Counted from the first letter of the stretch, positions 41,467-51,433 are shown. The stretch: DNA of 64,000 nt from SCUS01 sp966211675 (GCA_966211675.1 CBIHPK010000012.1:1-64000), one strand, 5' to 3'. Notes: generated from the letters alone by a model not told the origin. A program made the numbers and translations.

Positions 41467-42477
41467 TCATCCGGGTCGGATCGCGCGGCGACGCAGCAGC
41501 ACCCGGCCCGAGCGCGCGTCGAGCGTCGCCGTCGCGCCGTGTAGCACCATGGCCTCGGCCCTCGCGAGGTCCCTCGGGTGCAGCACCGCGCGAGCGAGCG
41601 CGCGGGCGTCGTGTCGGAGGTGCGCCGCGTCGGCCGATGGGCACACCGCCCTCAGCGCGGCCCTCGCGACCCACGGCCCTCGCGGACCCAGCAGCGCCTC
41701 TCCGTCGAGCTCGAGGTGATCCGCGGAGGACACCGGTGCGCTCGACCGCACCAGCGAGTCGGCATCGCGAGCGAACATCCGCTGGATGCGACGCGACTCC
41801 CGCCCGAGGCCCGCGAGCGCCGCCGAGGCGCCCGGCGTGAGCGCCCGCAGCCGCGGCAGGATGGTCGCCTCCAGCGCCGGGAGCAGCCGGTCGCGCGAGG
41901 GGTCCGGCGCCTCTGGCGGGGAGGTGGGCAGCTCCACGCCGAGGAGCGCGGCCAGCGACGCCGCTTCGGAGCGCTCGAGCGCCAGCAGCGGCCTCACGAC
42001 GCCGCCGGAGACCCGAGGCGCGAGGCCTCGGATGGCGGTCATCCCGCGGCCGCGCAGCAGCTCCCAGAGCACCCGCGCGGCGTCGTCGTCGCGCGTCGGC
42101 GCGAGGGCGATGCGGGTGTGGCCCTGCTCCGTCGCGAGCTTTCGTAGCTCGTCGAGCACCCGCACCCGGCGGCCCTTCGCCGCGGGCCGCACCGCATGGA
42201 AGGTCAGGCCCAGCTGGCGCGCTAGGCGCCCGAGGTCGGCCACCTGCTCGGCGTCGTCGGACTCCTCATCGAGCCTGCGCTCGATCGCGGCGACGGCGAT
42301 CTCGGCCACGCCGAGCGAGGCCCTCGCGTGCGTGAGGAAGCCCAGCAGCCCCAGGCTCGCAGAGTCGGTCCCGAGCCCGACCAGCACGCGGTCGCCGGGC
42401 GAGAAGAGACGCTGCCGCGACGAGAACGCGATCGCCCGCCGGAGCGCGAGCTCGACCCCCGAGGCGTACCCGCTCAC
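41467..42477 (-). CDS. TilS-like N-type ATP-pyrophosphatase, degenerate
   Basis: The 336-residue protein has the order and context of tRNA-Ile lysidine synthetase (TilS, next to ftsH). The ATP-binding loop is VLVGLGTDSASL (31-42) instead of the SGGxDSxxL signature. The GHHxDDQ motif is reduced to APTRDDDAARVL. The later RGRGMTAIRGLAP and VVRPLLALERSE segments match TilS well. It may be an altered but working TilS, or a non-catalytic paralogue with the real tilS elsewhere. The GTG start overlaps the stop of the 4-Cys microprotein as GTGA. Confidence 0.7.
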   Translation of the reverse strand: MSGYASGVELALRRAIAFSSRQRLFSPGDRVLVGLGTDSASLGLLGFLTHARASLGVAEIAVAAIERRLDEESDDAEQVADLGRLARQLGLTFHAVRPAAKGRRVRVLDELRKLATEQGHTRIALAPTRDDDAARVLWELLRGRGMTAIRGLAPRVSGGVVRPLLALERSEAASLAALLGVELPTSPPEAPDPSRDRLLPALEATILPRLRALTPGASAALAGLGRESRRIQRMFARDADSLVRSSAPVSSADHLELDGEALLGPRGPWVARAALRAVCPSADAAHLRHDARALARAVLHPRDLARAEAMVLHGATATLDARSGRVLLRRRAIRPG

Positions 42478-42674
42478 AGGAGCTCGAACTCCTTGCAGAA
42501 GGTTCCGTCGCCCGGGCCTTCGGCCTCGAAGGCCGCGTCGCGGTGCATCGCGTTGGGATAGCCGTTGGCGCAGCGGCCGCTCTCGGCCACGAAGAACACG
42601 CAGTCCTCGCACGCGTGCCGCAGCGCGAAGCGCGCCCGCTCTTCCTCGAACTCATGGCCGACGATCGTTCGCAC
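42474..42674 (-). CDS. 66-residue conserved-looking 4-Cys microprotein
   Basis: The 66-residue protein has four cysteines in the pattern CxxC (CEDC), RCANGYP and FCKEFE, plus histidines (HACEDC, AMHRDA), which suggests a small zinc- or iron-binding domain. GTG start at 42674. TAGCTT, which includes the preceding gene's stop codon, ends six bases before it. It is overlapped by the TilS-like gene as GTGA. I cannot name a family. Confidence 0.75.
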   Translation of the reverse strand: MRTIVGHEFEEERARFALRHACEDCVFFVAESGRCANGYPNAMHRDAAFEAEGPGDGTFCKEFELL

Positions 42675-42683
42675 GGTCGGAAG

Positions 42684-43928
42684 CTACCGCCCCGCCCCGC
42701 CCCGCGCGAGCGTCGCGACCACCTCCACCAGCGCCGTCTGCGGGAACATCTCGAAGGCCGTGAGTCGAGCCAGCGCGAACTTCGACGAGAGGGTCGAGAG
42801 GTCGCGCCCGAGGCTCTCAGGGTCGCAGGACACGTAGACCACCCGCCGCACCGGCGAGGCGGCCAGCAGCGCGCAGGCTTCCTTCGCCCCGGCGCGCGGC
42901 GGGTCGAGCACCACCACGTCGGCCTTCCACGGCTTCGTCCTCGCCTCGACGGCCTCCTCGTGGACCTTCACGTTGGTCAGTCCCCGGCCCGCCAGGTTGT
43001 GTCGCAGCGCCTCGACCGCGTCCCGGTCGGACTCCACCGCCGTCACCGTTCGGGCGCTGCGGGCGAGGCGGACCGTGAGGTTCCCCGCGCCGGCGTACAG
43101 CTCCACCACCGCGCGGTCCGCGGCCTGGGCCTCGCTCTCGACGTAGGCCGCGAGCGTCGCGTTGAGCGAGCCGTGCGCCTGCCCGAAGCCGCCGACGCCC
43201 GCGCGGAGCGGCAGCCCGTCGCCGCCCACCTGCACCGGGCTCGGGTCTCCCTCCACCGCGGCCGTGGTCGCGCCCGGGGTCCAGAGCGCGACCCCCGCGA
43301 AGCCCCGGGCCATGAGCGTGCGCCCCACCGCGTAGCCGCGCTCGTCGAGCGTTCGCTCGGGCCGCAGGCTCGCCACCGGTCGGCCGCCCTCGCCCAGCGC
43401 GAGCGCCACCTCGCCGCGGCCCCCCAGCGCCGCCACCGCCTCGCGGAGCGCAGGCATCGCCGCGTCCAGCGCGGGCACCAGCACGGGGCACCCGGCGAGG
43501 TCGACCACGGTGCTGGAGCGCCGACCGAGGAAGCCCAGGAAGGTGTGCTTTCCAGGGGTGATCCAGTGGAGCCTCGCGCGGGTGCGGTAGCCGTACCCGA
43601 TGTCGCTCGCGACGTACTCCACCGGGACCGAGCGCAGCGCCGCAGGCAGCGCCCGTCGGATGCGATCGATGCGCGAGGCCTGCTGCACCGCGGGCGAGGC
43701 GTGCTGCCAGCTGCACCCGCCGCAGCGACCGAAGGCCTCGCAGCCGGGCTGCACCCTCGCGTCGGACTCCCCCACCCGCTCCGTGGGCACCCACTGACCG
43801 CCCTCCCGGCGCACGCGCCATCGCTCGCCAGGGAGGGTGTCTTCGAGCCTCACGAGCGCGGCGTCGATGCGGGCGACGCCATCGCCGGAGGCGGTGAGCG
43901 CGTCGATGGTGACGATCTGTTCTTTCAT
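42684..43928 (-). CDS. TrmA/RlmCD-family RNA (uracil-5-)-methyltransferase, Fe-S type
   Basis: The 414-residue enzyme methylates C5 of a uracil in 23S rRNA or tRNA. A TRAM-like N-terminal domain is followed by four Fe-S cysteines (Cys63, Cys69, Cys72, Cys147), which points to the RlmD-like group. The SAM-binding ELYAGAGNLTVRLA, the DPPRAGAKE motif and the catalytic SCDPESLGRD are intact. The exact target (RlmC, RlmD or another U) is not decidable here. ATG at 43928 overlaps the previous stop as ATGA. Confidence 0.92.
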   Translation of the reverse strand: MKEQIVTIDALTASGDGVARIDAALVRLEDTLPGERWRVRREGGQWVPTERVGESDARVQPGCEAFGRCGGCSWQHASPAVQQASRIDRIRRALPAALRSVPVEYVASDIGYGYRTRARLHWITPGKHTFLGFLGRRSSTVVDLAGCPVLVPALDAAMPALREAVAALGGRGEVALALGEGGRPVASLRPERTLDERGYAVGRTLMARGFAGVALWTPGATTAAVEGDPSPVQVGGDGLPLRAGVGGFGQAHGSLNATLAAYVESEAQAADRAVVELYAGAGNLTVRLARSARTVTAVESDRDAVEALRHNLAGRGLTNVKVHEEAVEARTKPWKADVVVLDPPRAGAKEACALLAASPVRRVVYVSCDPESLGRDLSTLSSKFALARLTAFEMFPQTALVEVVATLARGGAGR

Positions 43929-44563
43929 TGGAAGCGCTGCGCAGGCCGACCGCGGACGAAGTAGAAGCGGAACCAGCCCTCGAACTCCCCGTAGTTGTCC
44001 GAGAGCACCCTGGGCTCGCGCACGGCCGGACCGATGGGATCCCGCGAGGGGTTGGTGTCCCGCACCACGTGAGGGTCGCGGAGCTCGATCGAGAACTGCG
44101 TGACCTCCGTCGCCCGGAGCGTCGCGTCGGCGTTGGGGTCTCCGCGGTAGATCGAGCTGAAGATCACGTACCCGCTCATCGCCTCGAGGGCCACCGTGGG
44201 GGCGTAGCGCGCGATGTTGATGCGGCCGCACTGCGCGTTGGGTCGGAAGGTCGCCTGCACCGGCGCCACGCCCGCGGGGCCCACCGGGATGCGCTCGTTG
44301 AGGTGCGCCGCGACGTACCCGGTGTCGTTGATGCGCCAGGTGAACTCGTCGCTGAACTCCGCCGTCTCGCCGCCGCGGGCCACGCGGATGACCAGGGTGC
44401 CGTCGTGGAAATCGCCGCCGAAGAAGGTCGGCTTCAGGTCGAAGAGGTCCGTCGACACACTGCAGACCTCGAGGTGCAGCGGACCCCGGACCTCCCCGGT
44501 CCCCTCGCCCACGCTGCAGCCCGCGAGCGCCAGCAGCCCCAGCAACCGGGCGCCGGGCCTCAC
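43925..44563 (-). CDS. Hypothetical lipoprotein
   Basis: The 212-residue protein has a short signal ending LLALAGC (lipobox), then a beta-rich domain with two more cysteines (EVCSVST and NAQCGRI) that may form a disulfide. The chosen start is the GTG at 44563, which overlaps the mnmA stop as GTGA and has GAGG seven bases upstream; an ATG at 44584 has no ribosome site. No family is recognised. It lies between mnmA and the RNA methyltransferase and is probably co-transcribed with both. Confidence 0.75.
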   Translation of the reverse strand: MRPGARLLGLLALAGCSVGEGTGEVRGPLHLEVCSVSTDLFDLKPTFFGGDFHDGTLVIRVARGGETAEFSDEFTWRINDTGYVAAHLNERIPVGPAGVAPVQATFRPNAQCGRINIARYAPTVALEAMSGYVIFSSIYRGDPNADATLRATEVTQFSIELRDPHVVRDTNPSRDPIGPAVREPRVLSDNYGEFEGWFRFYFVRGRPAQRFQ

Positions 44564-45621
44564 GACGCGACCTCGGAGATCCATCCGCCGCCGACGACCC
44601 GATCGCCCACGTAGAGCACCGCCGCCTGCCCGGGGGCCACGCCCCTCTGCGGCGCGTCGAAGCGCAGCACGGCGCGGCCCTCCTCGGCGGGCTCCAGCGT
44701 CGCGTCGACCCCGTGGTGGCGGTACCGGATGCGCGCCCTCACCCGCCCGGGGCGAGCGTCGCAGAGCCAGCGGAAGCCCTCCAGCGTCGCGCCCCCGCCG
44801 CGCGTCTCCTCGTCGTCGCCCACGATCACCGCCGCCCTCTCGGGAACGATCTTCAGCACGTAGCGCGGGCTCCCTCCGGCCCCGAGGCCCCGGCGCTGCC
44901 CCGGCGTGAAGGCATGGACGCCCCCGTGCCGGCCCACCACCTCGCCGCCGACGGTCTCGATGTTACCGGGGCGGGTATTCGCTCCGCCGTGTCGGGCCAT
45001 GAAGTCCGGGTAGCCTTGGCCCTCGAGGAAGCAGAGGTCGACGGAGTCGGGCTTGGCGGCGTTGGCCAGCCCCGCGGAGGCCGCGAGGGCTCGCACCGCG
45101 GGCTTCTCCATCGCACCGAGCGGGAGGTGCAGCCGCCGCAGCGCGTCCATCGGCGCGGCCCAGAGGAAGTACGACTGGTCCTTCGAGGCGTCGGCGCCCG
45201 CGCGCAGGTCGACGCCGTCTCCCTCGACCGCGACCCGGGCGTAGTGCCCCGTCGCCACCGCCTCGGCCCCCAGCCGCGAAGCGATCTCCCAGAGCGGACC
45301 GAGCTTCACCGACTCGTTGCAGCGCACGCAGGGGCTCGGCGTGCGGCCCGCGGCGTAGTCGTCCACGAAGCGGTCGACCACCTTCTCGCGGAAGAGCTCG
45401 CGGCGGTCGAAGGTGTAGTGCGCGATGCCCAGGGTCTCGCAGACGCGCGCGGCGTCGTACTGGTCCTCCGGGGCGCAGCAGCGTCCCTTGTGCCCCTCGC
45501 GGACGTAGTCCCACAGGTGCAGCGTGACCCCGATGACCTCCCAGCCCTCGCGGTGGAGCATCGCCGCCGCCGCCGACGAGTCCACCCCGCCGCTCATTCC
45601 CACCACGATGCGCCGCGCCAT
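44560..45621 (-). CDS. mnmA: tRNA 2-thiouridylase
   Basis: The 353-residue enzyme thiolates U34 of Lys, Glu and Gln tRNAs, using sulfur relayed from a cysteine desulfurase. The PP-loop SGGVDSS (10-16), the catalytic Cys101 (CVRCN) and persulfide-bearing Cys197 (DLCFLEG) are present, as are FTPGQRRGLG and the C-terminal beta-barrel. The ATG at 45621 overlaps the stop of the small upstream gene as TGATG. Confidence 0.97.
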   Translation of the reverse strand: MARRIVVGMSGGVDSSAAAAMLHREGWEVIGVTLHLWDYVREGHKGRCCAPEDQYDAARVCETLGIAHYTFDRRELFREKVVDRFVDDYAAGRTPSPCVRCNESVKLGPLWEIASRLGAEAVATGHYARVAVEGDGVDLRAGADASKDQSYFLWAAPMDALRRLHLPLGAMEKPAVRALAASAGLANAAKPDSVDLCFLEGQGYPDFMARHGGANTRPGNIETVGGEVVGRHGGVHAFTPGQRRGLGAGGSPRYVLKIVPERAAVIVGDDEETRGGGATLEGFRWLCDARPGRVRARIRYRHHGVDATLEPAEEGRAVLRFDAPQRGVAPGQAAVLYVGDRVVGGGWISEVAS

Positions 45622-45830
45622 CAGAAGCCCAGGAACCGCCGCGCCGCCAGCTCGACCATCGCCGCCCACTGCCCGATGGTGAGCACCGTGAACAGGATCA
45701 CCAGCAGCAGACAGCCGTCGATGAAGTACGCCACGACGGGCGACTCGTGCTCCGACCCCTGCGAGTGTCCGGGGGAGCGATAGGGCCCTCCCCGGTGGCT
45801 CACATGGTGTCGGTGGCGTCGCCGGCTCAT
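45621..45830 (-). CDS. Small single-helix membrane protein
   Basis: The 69-residue protein has a His/Arg-rich cytoplasmic start (MSRRRHRHHVSHR) and one membrane helix (about 33-57, AYFIDGCLLLVILFTVLTIG). The ATG at 45830 is chosen because an upstream ATG gives an unconserved tail and a G-rich stretch precedes this one. It overlaps mnmA by one base. Unknown role; no family recognised. Confidence 0.65.
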   Translation of the reverse strand: MSRRRHRHHVSHRGGPYRSPGHSQGSEHESPVVAYFIDGCLLLVILFTVLTIGQWAAMVELAARRFLGF

Positions 45831-45880
45831 CGCCCCCCAGTATGCCGCACCGGGGTCGCCGGGGCGAGCGTGACCTGAGC

Positions 45881-46822
<942 letters not shown>

Positions 46823-46891
46823 TCGGACACCCCCTCGACGGGCCGGTCAAGGATCCATCGGGGCGCTCGACCCTCGGCGCTCCGCGAACGG

Positions 46892-46897
46892 TAGAGT
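46892..46897 (+). promoter_or_regulatory. -10-like box before folK
   Basis: TAGAGT ends seven bases before the ATG at 46905 and is the same hexamer as in the tig promoter. No ribosome site is visible, so folK may be translated from a leaderless mRNA. The -35 region is weak (CTCGAC). Confidence 0.45.
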
Positions 46898-46904
46898 CCG
46901 ACCG

Positions 46905-47693
46905 ATGAGCGGCTACACCCTGGTGATCGGCGCGGGCACCAACCTCGGCGGTCGCCGCTCGATCCTGCGAGCGGCCCGAGACCTCGTCGCCCACCGCTTC
47001 GGGGTCGCGGAGCTGCGCGTGGCGCCGGTCTGGGAGACCGCCCCGATGGGCCCGCCGCAGCCCGACTACCTCAACACCGCCTTCGCTCTCGACTTCCGCG
47101 GAGCCCTCCCCGACGCGCTCGATCTCTGCCTCGACATCGAGCGCTCCCTCGGTCGAGAGCGCCGCGAGCGATGGGGACCGCGCACCCTCGACCTCGACCT
47201 GCTCTGGCACGAGTCGATGTCCTGCGACGGGGGCGGGCTCACGGTGCCGCACCAGGGTCTGCGCGAGCGCACCTTCGCGCTCGATCCGCTGCTGGCGCTC
47301 GTACCCGGCGCGGTCGACCCGAGGGACGGGACCGCGCTCGCCGAGGTGCGCATGGCCCTGCCCGCCGCCGGTCCGTCGACCCTCCTCGGCGATGGCTTCG
47401 CCGGGCGCCCGGACGATCGGGCCGATGCGCTCGCGGCCGTCGCGGAGGAGATCGGAGCGACGCGCGAAGGGTCGCGAAGCGCGGCGCCGTTGACCGCCCT
47501 GAAGCTCGAGCGGACCTGGGTCGATGGGCTCCCCGACGACGAGCGGCTGCGCGAGTGGACCGCGTCGGTGAGGGAGCTGCTCGACGCCCGTCGCTTCGCG
47601 TTGCGCCGCGCCGCGGTGATCGAGGACTCGGAGCGCCTCACCCGCGCGCTCTTCTTCGGCGAGGAGCGGAGCCCCGTCACGCGTCGCCGTTGA
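46905..47693 (+). CDS. folK: HPPK (FolK) with about 100-residue C-terminal extension
   Basis: The 262-residue protein has an N-terminal 6-hydroxymethyl-7,8-dihydropterin pyrophosphokinase domain (about 1-150) that pyrophosphorylates the folate pterin before FolP acts. Signatures are VIGAGTNLGGR, WETAPMGPPQPDYLNTA and the active-site RWGPRTLDLDLL (89-100). Standalone HPPK is about 160 residues; the extra part (about 165-262) has a DDERLREWTASVRELLDARRF (split as DERLREW and ELLDARRF) helix region that vaguely recalls archease-type proteins. The extension is unassigned. Its stop codon lies inside the TTGACA preceding cysK. Confidence 0.9.
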   Translation: MSGYTLVIGAGTNLGGRRSILRAARDLVAHRFGVAELRVAPVWETAPMGPPQPDYLNTAFALDFRGALPDALDLCLDIERSLGRERRERWGPRTLDLDLLWHESMSCDGGGLTVPHQGLRERTFALDPLLALVPGAVDPRDGTALAEVRMALPAAGPSTLLGDGFAGRPDDRADALAAVAEEIGATREGSRSAAPLTALKLERTWVDGLPDDERLREWTASVRELLDARRFALRRAAVIEDSERLTRALFFGEERSPVTRRR

Positions 47694-47719
47694 CAACACC
47701 CCGCCCTCTGCAGAACACA
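47690..47719 (+). promoter_or_regulatory. Possible cysK promoter overlapping the folK stop
   Basis: A perfect -35 TTGACA (47690-47695) contains the folK stop codon. After 18 bases AACACA (47714-47719) is a poor -10. The implied start site is close to the GTG at 47729. Moderate support from the -35 only. Confidence 0.35.
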
Positions 47720-47728
47720 CCCTCCATC

Positions 47729-48658
<930 letters not shown>

Positions 48659-49342
48659 ATGGCCCCGATCGTGGCCGTCGTCGGCGTCGGGGGTCTCGGC
48701 TGCCCGGCGGCCCTCGCGCTCGCCGAGGCGGGCGTCGCGCTGCGGCTGATCGACGAGGACACGGTCGAGCGCTCCAACCTCCATCGGCAGGTGCTCTTCA
48801 CCGAGGCGGACGTCGGCCGGAGGAAGGTCGAGGCCGCGAGGGACGCGCTCGCGAGGATCGCTCCGTCGGTGACGGTGGAGACGCGGGCGGAGCACCTGGT
48901 GCCGGAGAGCGCGGAGGAGTTGTTGCGAGGCGTGTCGGCGATCGTCGAGGGGAGCGACAACCTGCCGACGAAGTTCCTGGCGGCGGACGCGGCGGGGCGC
49001 ATCGGGGTGCCGGTGGTGCATGGCGCGTGCGTCGCGTGGCACGGCACGGTGCTGCCGGTGTCGTGGGGCGACGGCGCCTGTTACCGCTGCGTCTTCGAGG
49101 AGCTGCCCGAGGAGGAGACCACCAGCTGCGCCATCGCCGGCGTGTACGGCCCGGTGACCTCGGTCATCGGCGCGCTCATGGCCGCCGACGCCCTGCGGCT
49201 GCTCCGCGGCGACCGCGCGACCGCCGGACACCTTGCGCGATATGACGGCTGGAACCAGACCTTCCGGAGCACGCGATTCGCTCGCCGAGGGCTCTGTCCG
49301 CTGTGCGGCGAGGGCCGAGGGTTCCAGTGGACCGGCCGGTGA
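48659..49342 (+). CDS. MoeB/ThiF-type E1 adenylyltransferase lacking its N-terminal arm
   Basis: The 227-residue enzyme would adenylate the C-terminus of a ubiquitin-like sulfur carrier. The nucleotide loop GVGGLGCP starts at residue 9, directly after the start codon, whereas MoeB proteins have about 30 residues before it, including RQI with an Arg that reaches the partner's ATP site. D and N of EGSDN, the Cys in TSCAIAG and two zinc pairs (CYRC, CPLC) are present. The arm appears instead in the ORF at 49659. It sits with a GG-tailed carrier, CysM and a JAMM protease. Confidence 0.88.
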   Translation: MAPIVAVVGVGGLGCPAALALAEAGVALRLIDEDTVERSNLHRQVLFTEADVGRRKVEAARDALARIAPSVTVETRAEHLVPESAEELLRGVSAIVEGSDNLPTKFLAADAAGRIGVPVVHGACVAWHGTVLPVSWGDGACYRCVFEELPEEETTSCAIAGVYGPVTSVIGALMAADALRLLRGDRATAGHLARYDGWNQTFRSTRFARRGLCPLCGEGRGFQWTGR

Positions 49343-49389
49343 TTTCAGTTTATTGAACGCGCGAACGACTGCTCCCAAGGAGGCTCTCG

Positions 49390-49662
49390 ATGGCGATCAC
49401 GGTGCGGGTTCCGACGCAGCTTCGGACCCTGACGGGCGGCAAGGAAGAGGTCAGCGGTACGGGCGCCACGGTCGGCGAGCTCATCGACCAGCTCGAGGGC
49501 GCGCACCCCGGCCTCAAGGACCGGCTGCTCGACGCCAAGGGCATCCGCCGCTTCGTGAACCTCTACCTCAATGAAGACGACGTTCGCTTCCTCGACGGGC
49601 TCAACACCCGGCTGAAGGACACGGACACGCTCACCATCGTCCCGGCGATCGCGGGCGGATGA
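49390..49662 (+). CDS. Ubiquitin-like sulfur-carrier protein (CysO/MoaD/ThiS type)
   Basis: The 90-residue beta-grasp protein ends in GG, the hallmark of carriers that hold sulfur as a C-terminal thiocarboxylate. VRVPTQLRTLTGG and FVNLYLNEDDVRFLDGL match the CysO/MoaD group. AAGGAGG is six bases upstream of the ATG. Neighbours (E1-like gene, CysM, JAMM protease) point to the CysO role in carrier-dependent cysteine synthesis known from Mycobacterium tuberculosis. Its stop overlaps the next ORF as ATGA. Confidence 0.93.
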   Translation: MAITVRVPTQLRTLTGGKEEVSGTGATVGELIDQLEGAHPGLKDRLLDAKGIRRFVNLYLNEDDVRFLDGLNTRLKDTDTLTIVPAIAGG

Positions 49663-49964
49663 GCGACGCGCCCGTCGACTACGCTCGCTTCGGTCGGCAG
49701 ATCGCGCTGCCGGAGCTCGGCCCCGAGGGGCAGCGCCGTCTCGGGGCGACCGCGGTGCGCTTCGACCCGGGCAGCGCGCTGCTCGACGAGACGCACCGCC
49801 GCGCGGGCGGACGGGTCTCGGACGACGCGGCGATCGAGGTGACGGTGCCGGACGCGTCGAGCCGGGCGGTGGCCGCGTGGGCCAGCATCGAGGCGGCGCG
49901 GCGGGTCCTCGGGGAGGCGCCGAGGTCACTGCCGGAAGGACTCCTGGCGCGGTTGAGCGGCTGA
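49659..49964 (+). CDS. Small protein carrying the missing E1 N-terminal arm
   Basis: The 101-residue ORF begins YARFGRQIALPELGPEGQRR (residues 8-27), which matches the N-terminal arm of MoeB/ThiF enzymes (E. coli RYNRQI, with Arg14 entering the neighbouring protomer's active site; here Arg13). The rest (about 36-101) is Ala/Asp-rich with no known fold. It overlaps the carrier gene by four bases (ATGA) and cysM by one (TGATG). It could supply the Arg finger in trans to the E1 at 48659, or be a remnant of a broken E1 gene. Confidence 0.75.
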   Translation: MSDAPVDYARFGRQIALPELGPEGQRRLGATAVRFDPGSALLDETHRRAGGRVSDDAAIEVTVPDASSRAVAAWASIEAARRVLGEAPRSLPEGLLARLSG

Positions 49965-50902
49965 TGCTTCGCCCGAAGAGACTCGACTCCATCCTCGACG
50001 CGGTGGGCAACACGCCCCTCCTCCGGCTGCGCGCCCTCGAGCGCGACACGCCCGGCGTGGAGATCTACGCGAAGATGGAGTTCCAGAATCCCGGCGGCTC
50101 GGTGAAGGACCGCGCGGCCCGGCAGATCTTCACCGACGCCCTGAGCCGGGGCGACCTCACCCGCGACAAGATCCTGATCGACTCCACCTCGGGCAACACC
50201 GGCGTGGCCTACTCGCTCGTCGGCGCGGCGCTCGGCTACCGGGTGACGCTCGTGATGCCCTCCAACGTGTCCCAGGCGCGCAAGGACATCACCCGCGCCT
50301 TCGGCACGGAGATCGTCTTCTCCGACCCGATGGAGGGCAGCGACGGCGCCATCCGCCTCGCTCGCCAGCTCGTCGCGGAGAACCCCGAGCGGTACTATTA
50401 CCCCGACCAGTATTCCAACCCCAGCAACCCGGGCGCGCACTACCTCACCACGGGCGTGGAGATCCTCGCCGACGTGGGCGACCGCATCACCCACTTCGTC
50501 ACGGGCCTGGGGACCACCGGCACCATGATGGGCACCACCCGTCGGCTGAAGGAGCACCACCGGCCCATCCGCTGTGTGGCCGTGCAGCCCGCCGATGCGC
50601 TCCATGGCCTGGAGGGGCTCAAGCACCTGCCGAGCTCGCTGGTGCCGCCCATCTACGACGCCGGCGTGCCCGACGAGACGATGTGGATCACCACCGAGGA
50701 CGGCTGGGACATGACCGACCGCCTCTGGGAGGAGGAGGCCGTGCACGTCGGGCACAGCGCCGGGGCCAACGTCTTCGCCGCGTACTCCATCGCCCGCTCG
50801 CTCTCCGCGCGTGGCGAACCCGGCTGCGTCGTGACCATTCTCTGCGACCGCGGCGACCGGTACTTCCTTCCGTTGAAGTGGGAACGTTTCTACGCCTGGT
50901 GA
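49964..50902 (+). CDS. cysM: CysM-type cysteine synthase, carrier-dependent type likely
   Basis: The 312-residue PLP enzyme has Lys48 in NPGGSVKDR, STSGNTG, GTTGTMMG and the C-terminal GHSAGANVFAA. The wording GNTPLLRLRALE at the start, HFVTGLGTTGTMMGT and NPSNPGAHY match mycobacterial CysM, which uses O-phosphoserine and the thiocarboxylate of CysO as sulfur donor. Context (E1-like gene, carrier, JAMM protease) agrees. The ATG overlaps the previous stop (TGATG). Confidence 0.92.
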   Translation: MLRPKRLDSILDAVGNTPLLRLRALERDTPGVEIYAKMEFQNPGGSVKDRAARQIFTDALSRGDLTRDKILIDSTSGNTGVAYSLVGAALGYRVTLVMPSNVSQARKDITRAFGTEIVFSDPMEGSDGAIRLARQLVAENPERYYYPDQYSNPSNPGAHYLTTGVEILADVGDRITHFVTGLGTTGTMMGTTRRLKEHHRPIRCVAVQPADALHGLEGLKHLPSSLVPPIYDAGVPDETMWITTEDGWDMTDRLWEEEAVHVGHSAGANVFAAYSIARSLSARGEPGCVVTILCDRGDRYFLPLKWERFYAW

Positions 50903-50915
50903 GAGGGACCCCGTG

Positions 50916-51425
50916 ATGCGCACTCGTCGATGGCTGATGGGCGATCTGGTGATTCCGCAGGACATCCTCGACGACGTCGACGCGCACGCGCGCGAGGCGT
51001 ACCCCGGCGAGTCGTGCGGGCTGCTCTCCGGCCCGGCCGGTGACCCCCGGGCGATCACCTCCGGGCGGCGCGTGCCCAACCTGGCCGACCGCTACCACCA
51101 GCTCGATCCGGAGACGTACCCGCGCACCTCGAAGGACGCGTACATCATCGACGGGATGCTGATGCAGCGCGCCCTCGAGGAGGGCGACGCGGGAGGCGTG
51201 CCGGTGAAGGTGATCTATCACTCGCACTGCGACTGCGGCGCCTACTTCTCCAAGGAGGATCAGCTGGTGGCGGCGCCGGACGGCACCCCGGTGCTGCCGG
51301 TGGTCTACCTGGTCACCAGCGTGCGCGCGGGCGACGTGATCGACGACCACAAGCTCTTCGTCTTCAAGGACGGCGAGTGGGTCGAGGCGCCCTTCCTCAT
51401 CGCCGATCGCCCTTCGATGATGTGA
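50916..51425 (+). CDS. JAMM/MPN+ metalloprotease, Mec+-like
   Basis: The 169-residue zinc peptidase has the JAMM motif: Glu32 in GESCG, HSH (His102, His104), then Ser112 and Asp115 with the exact HxH-x7-SxxD spacing. In mycobacteria Mec+ cuts cysteine from the CysO-cysteine adduct, giving free cysteine. AGAGGG seven bases before the ATG at 50916 decides the start against a GTG one codon earlier. It follows cysM by about 13 bases and ends the operon. Confidence 0.94.
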   Translation: MRTRRWLMGDLVIPQDILDDVDAHAREAYPGESCGLLSGPAGDPRAITSGRRVPNLADRYHQLDPETYPRTSKDAYIIDGMLMQRALEEGDAGGVPVKVIYHSHCDCGAYFSKEDQLVAAPDGTPVLPVVYLVTSVRAGDVIDDHKLFVFKDGEWVEAPFLIADRPSMM

Positions 51426-51433
51426 GCGTCAGC

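Noticed and set aside
49343..49389. Riboswitch or sulfur-responsive leader before the carrier gene
   Set aside because: Only 47 bases with an AT-rich patch; no stem-loop structure of known classes is visible.
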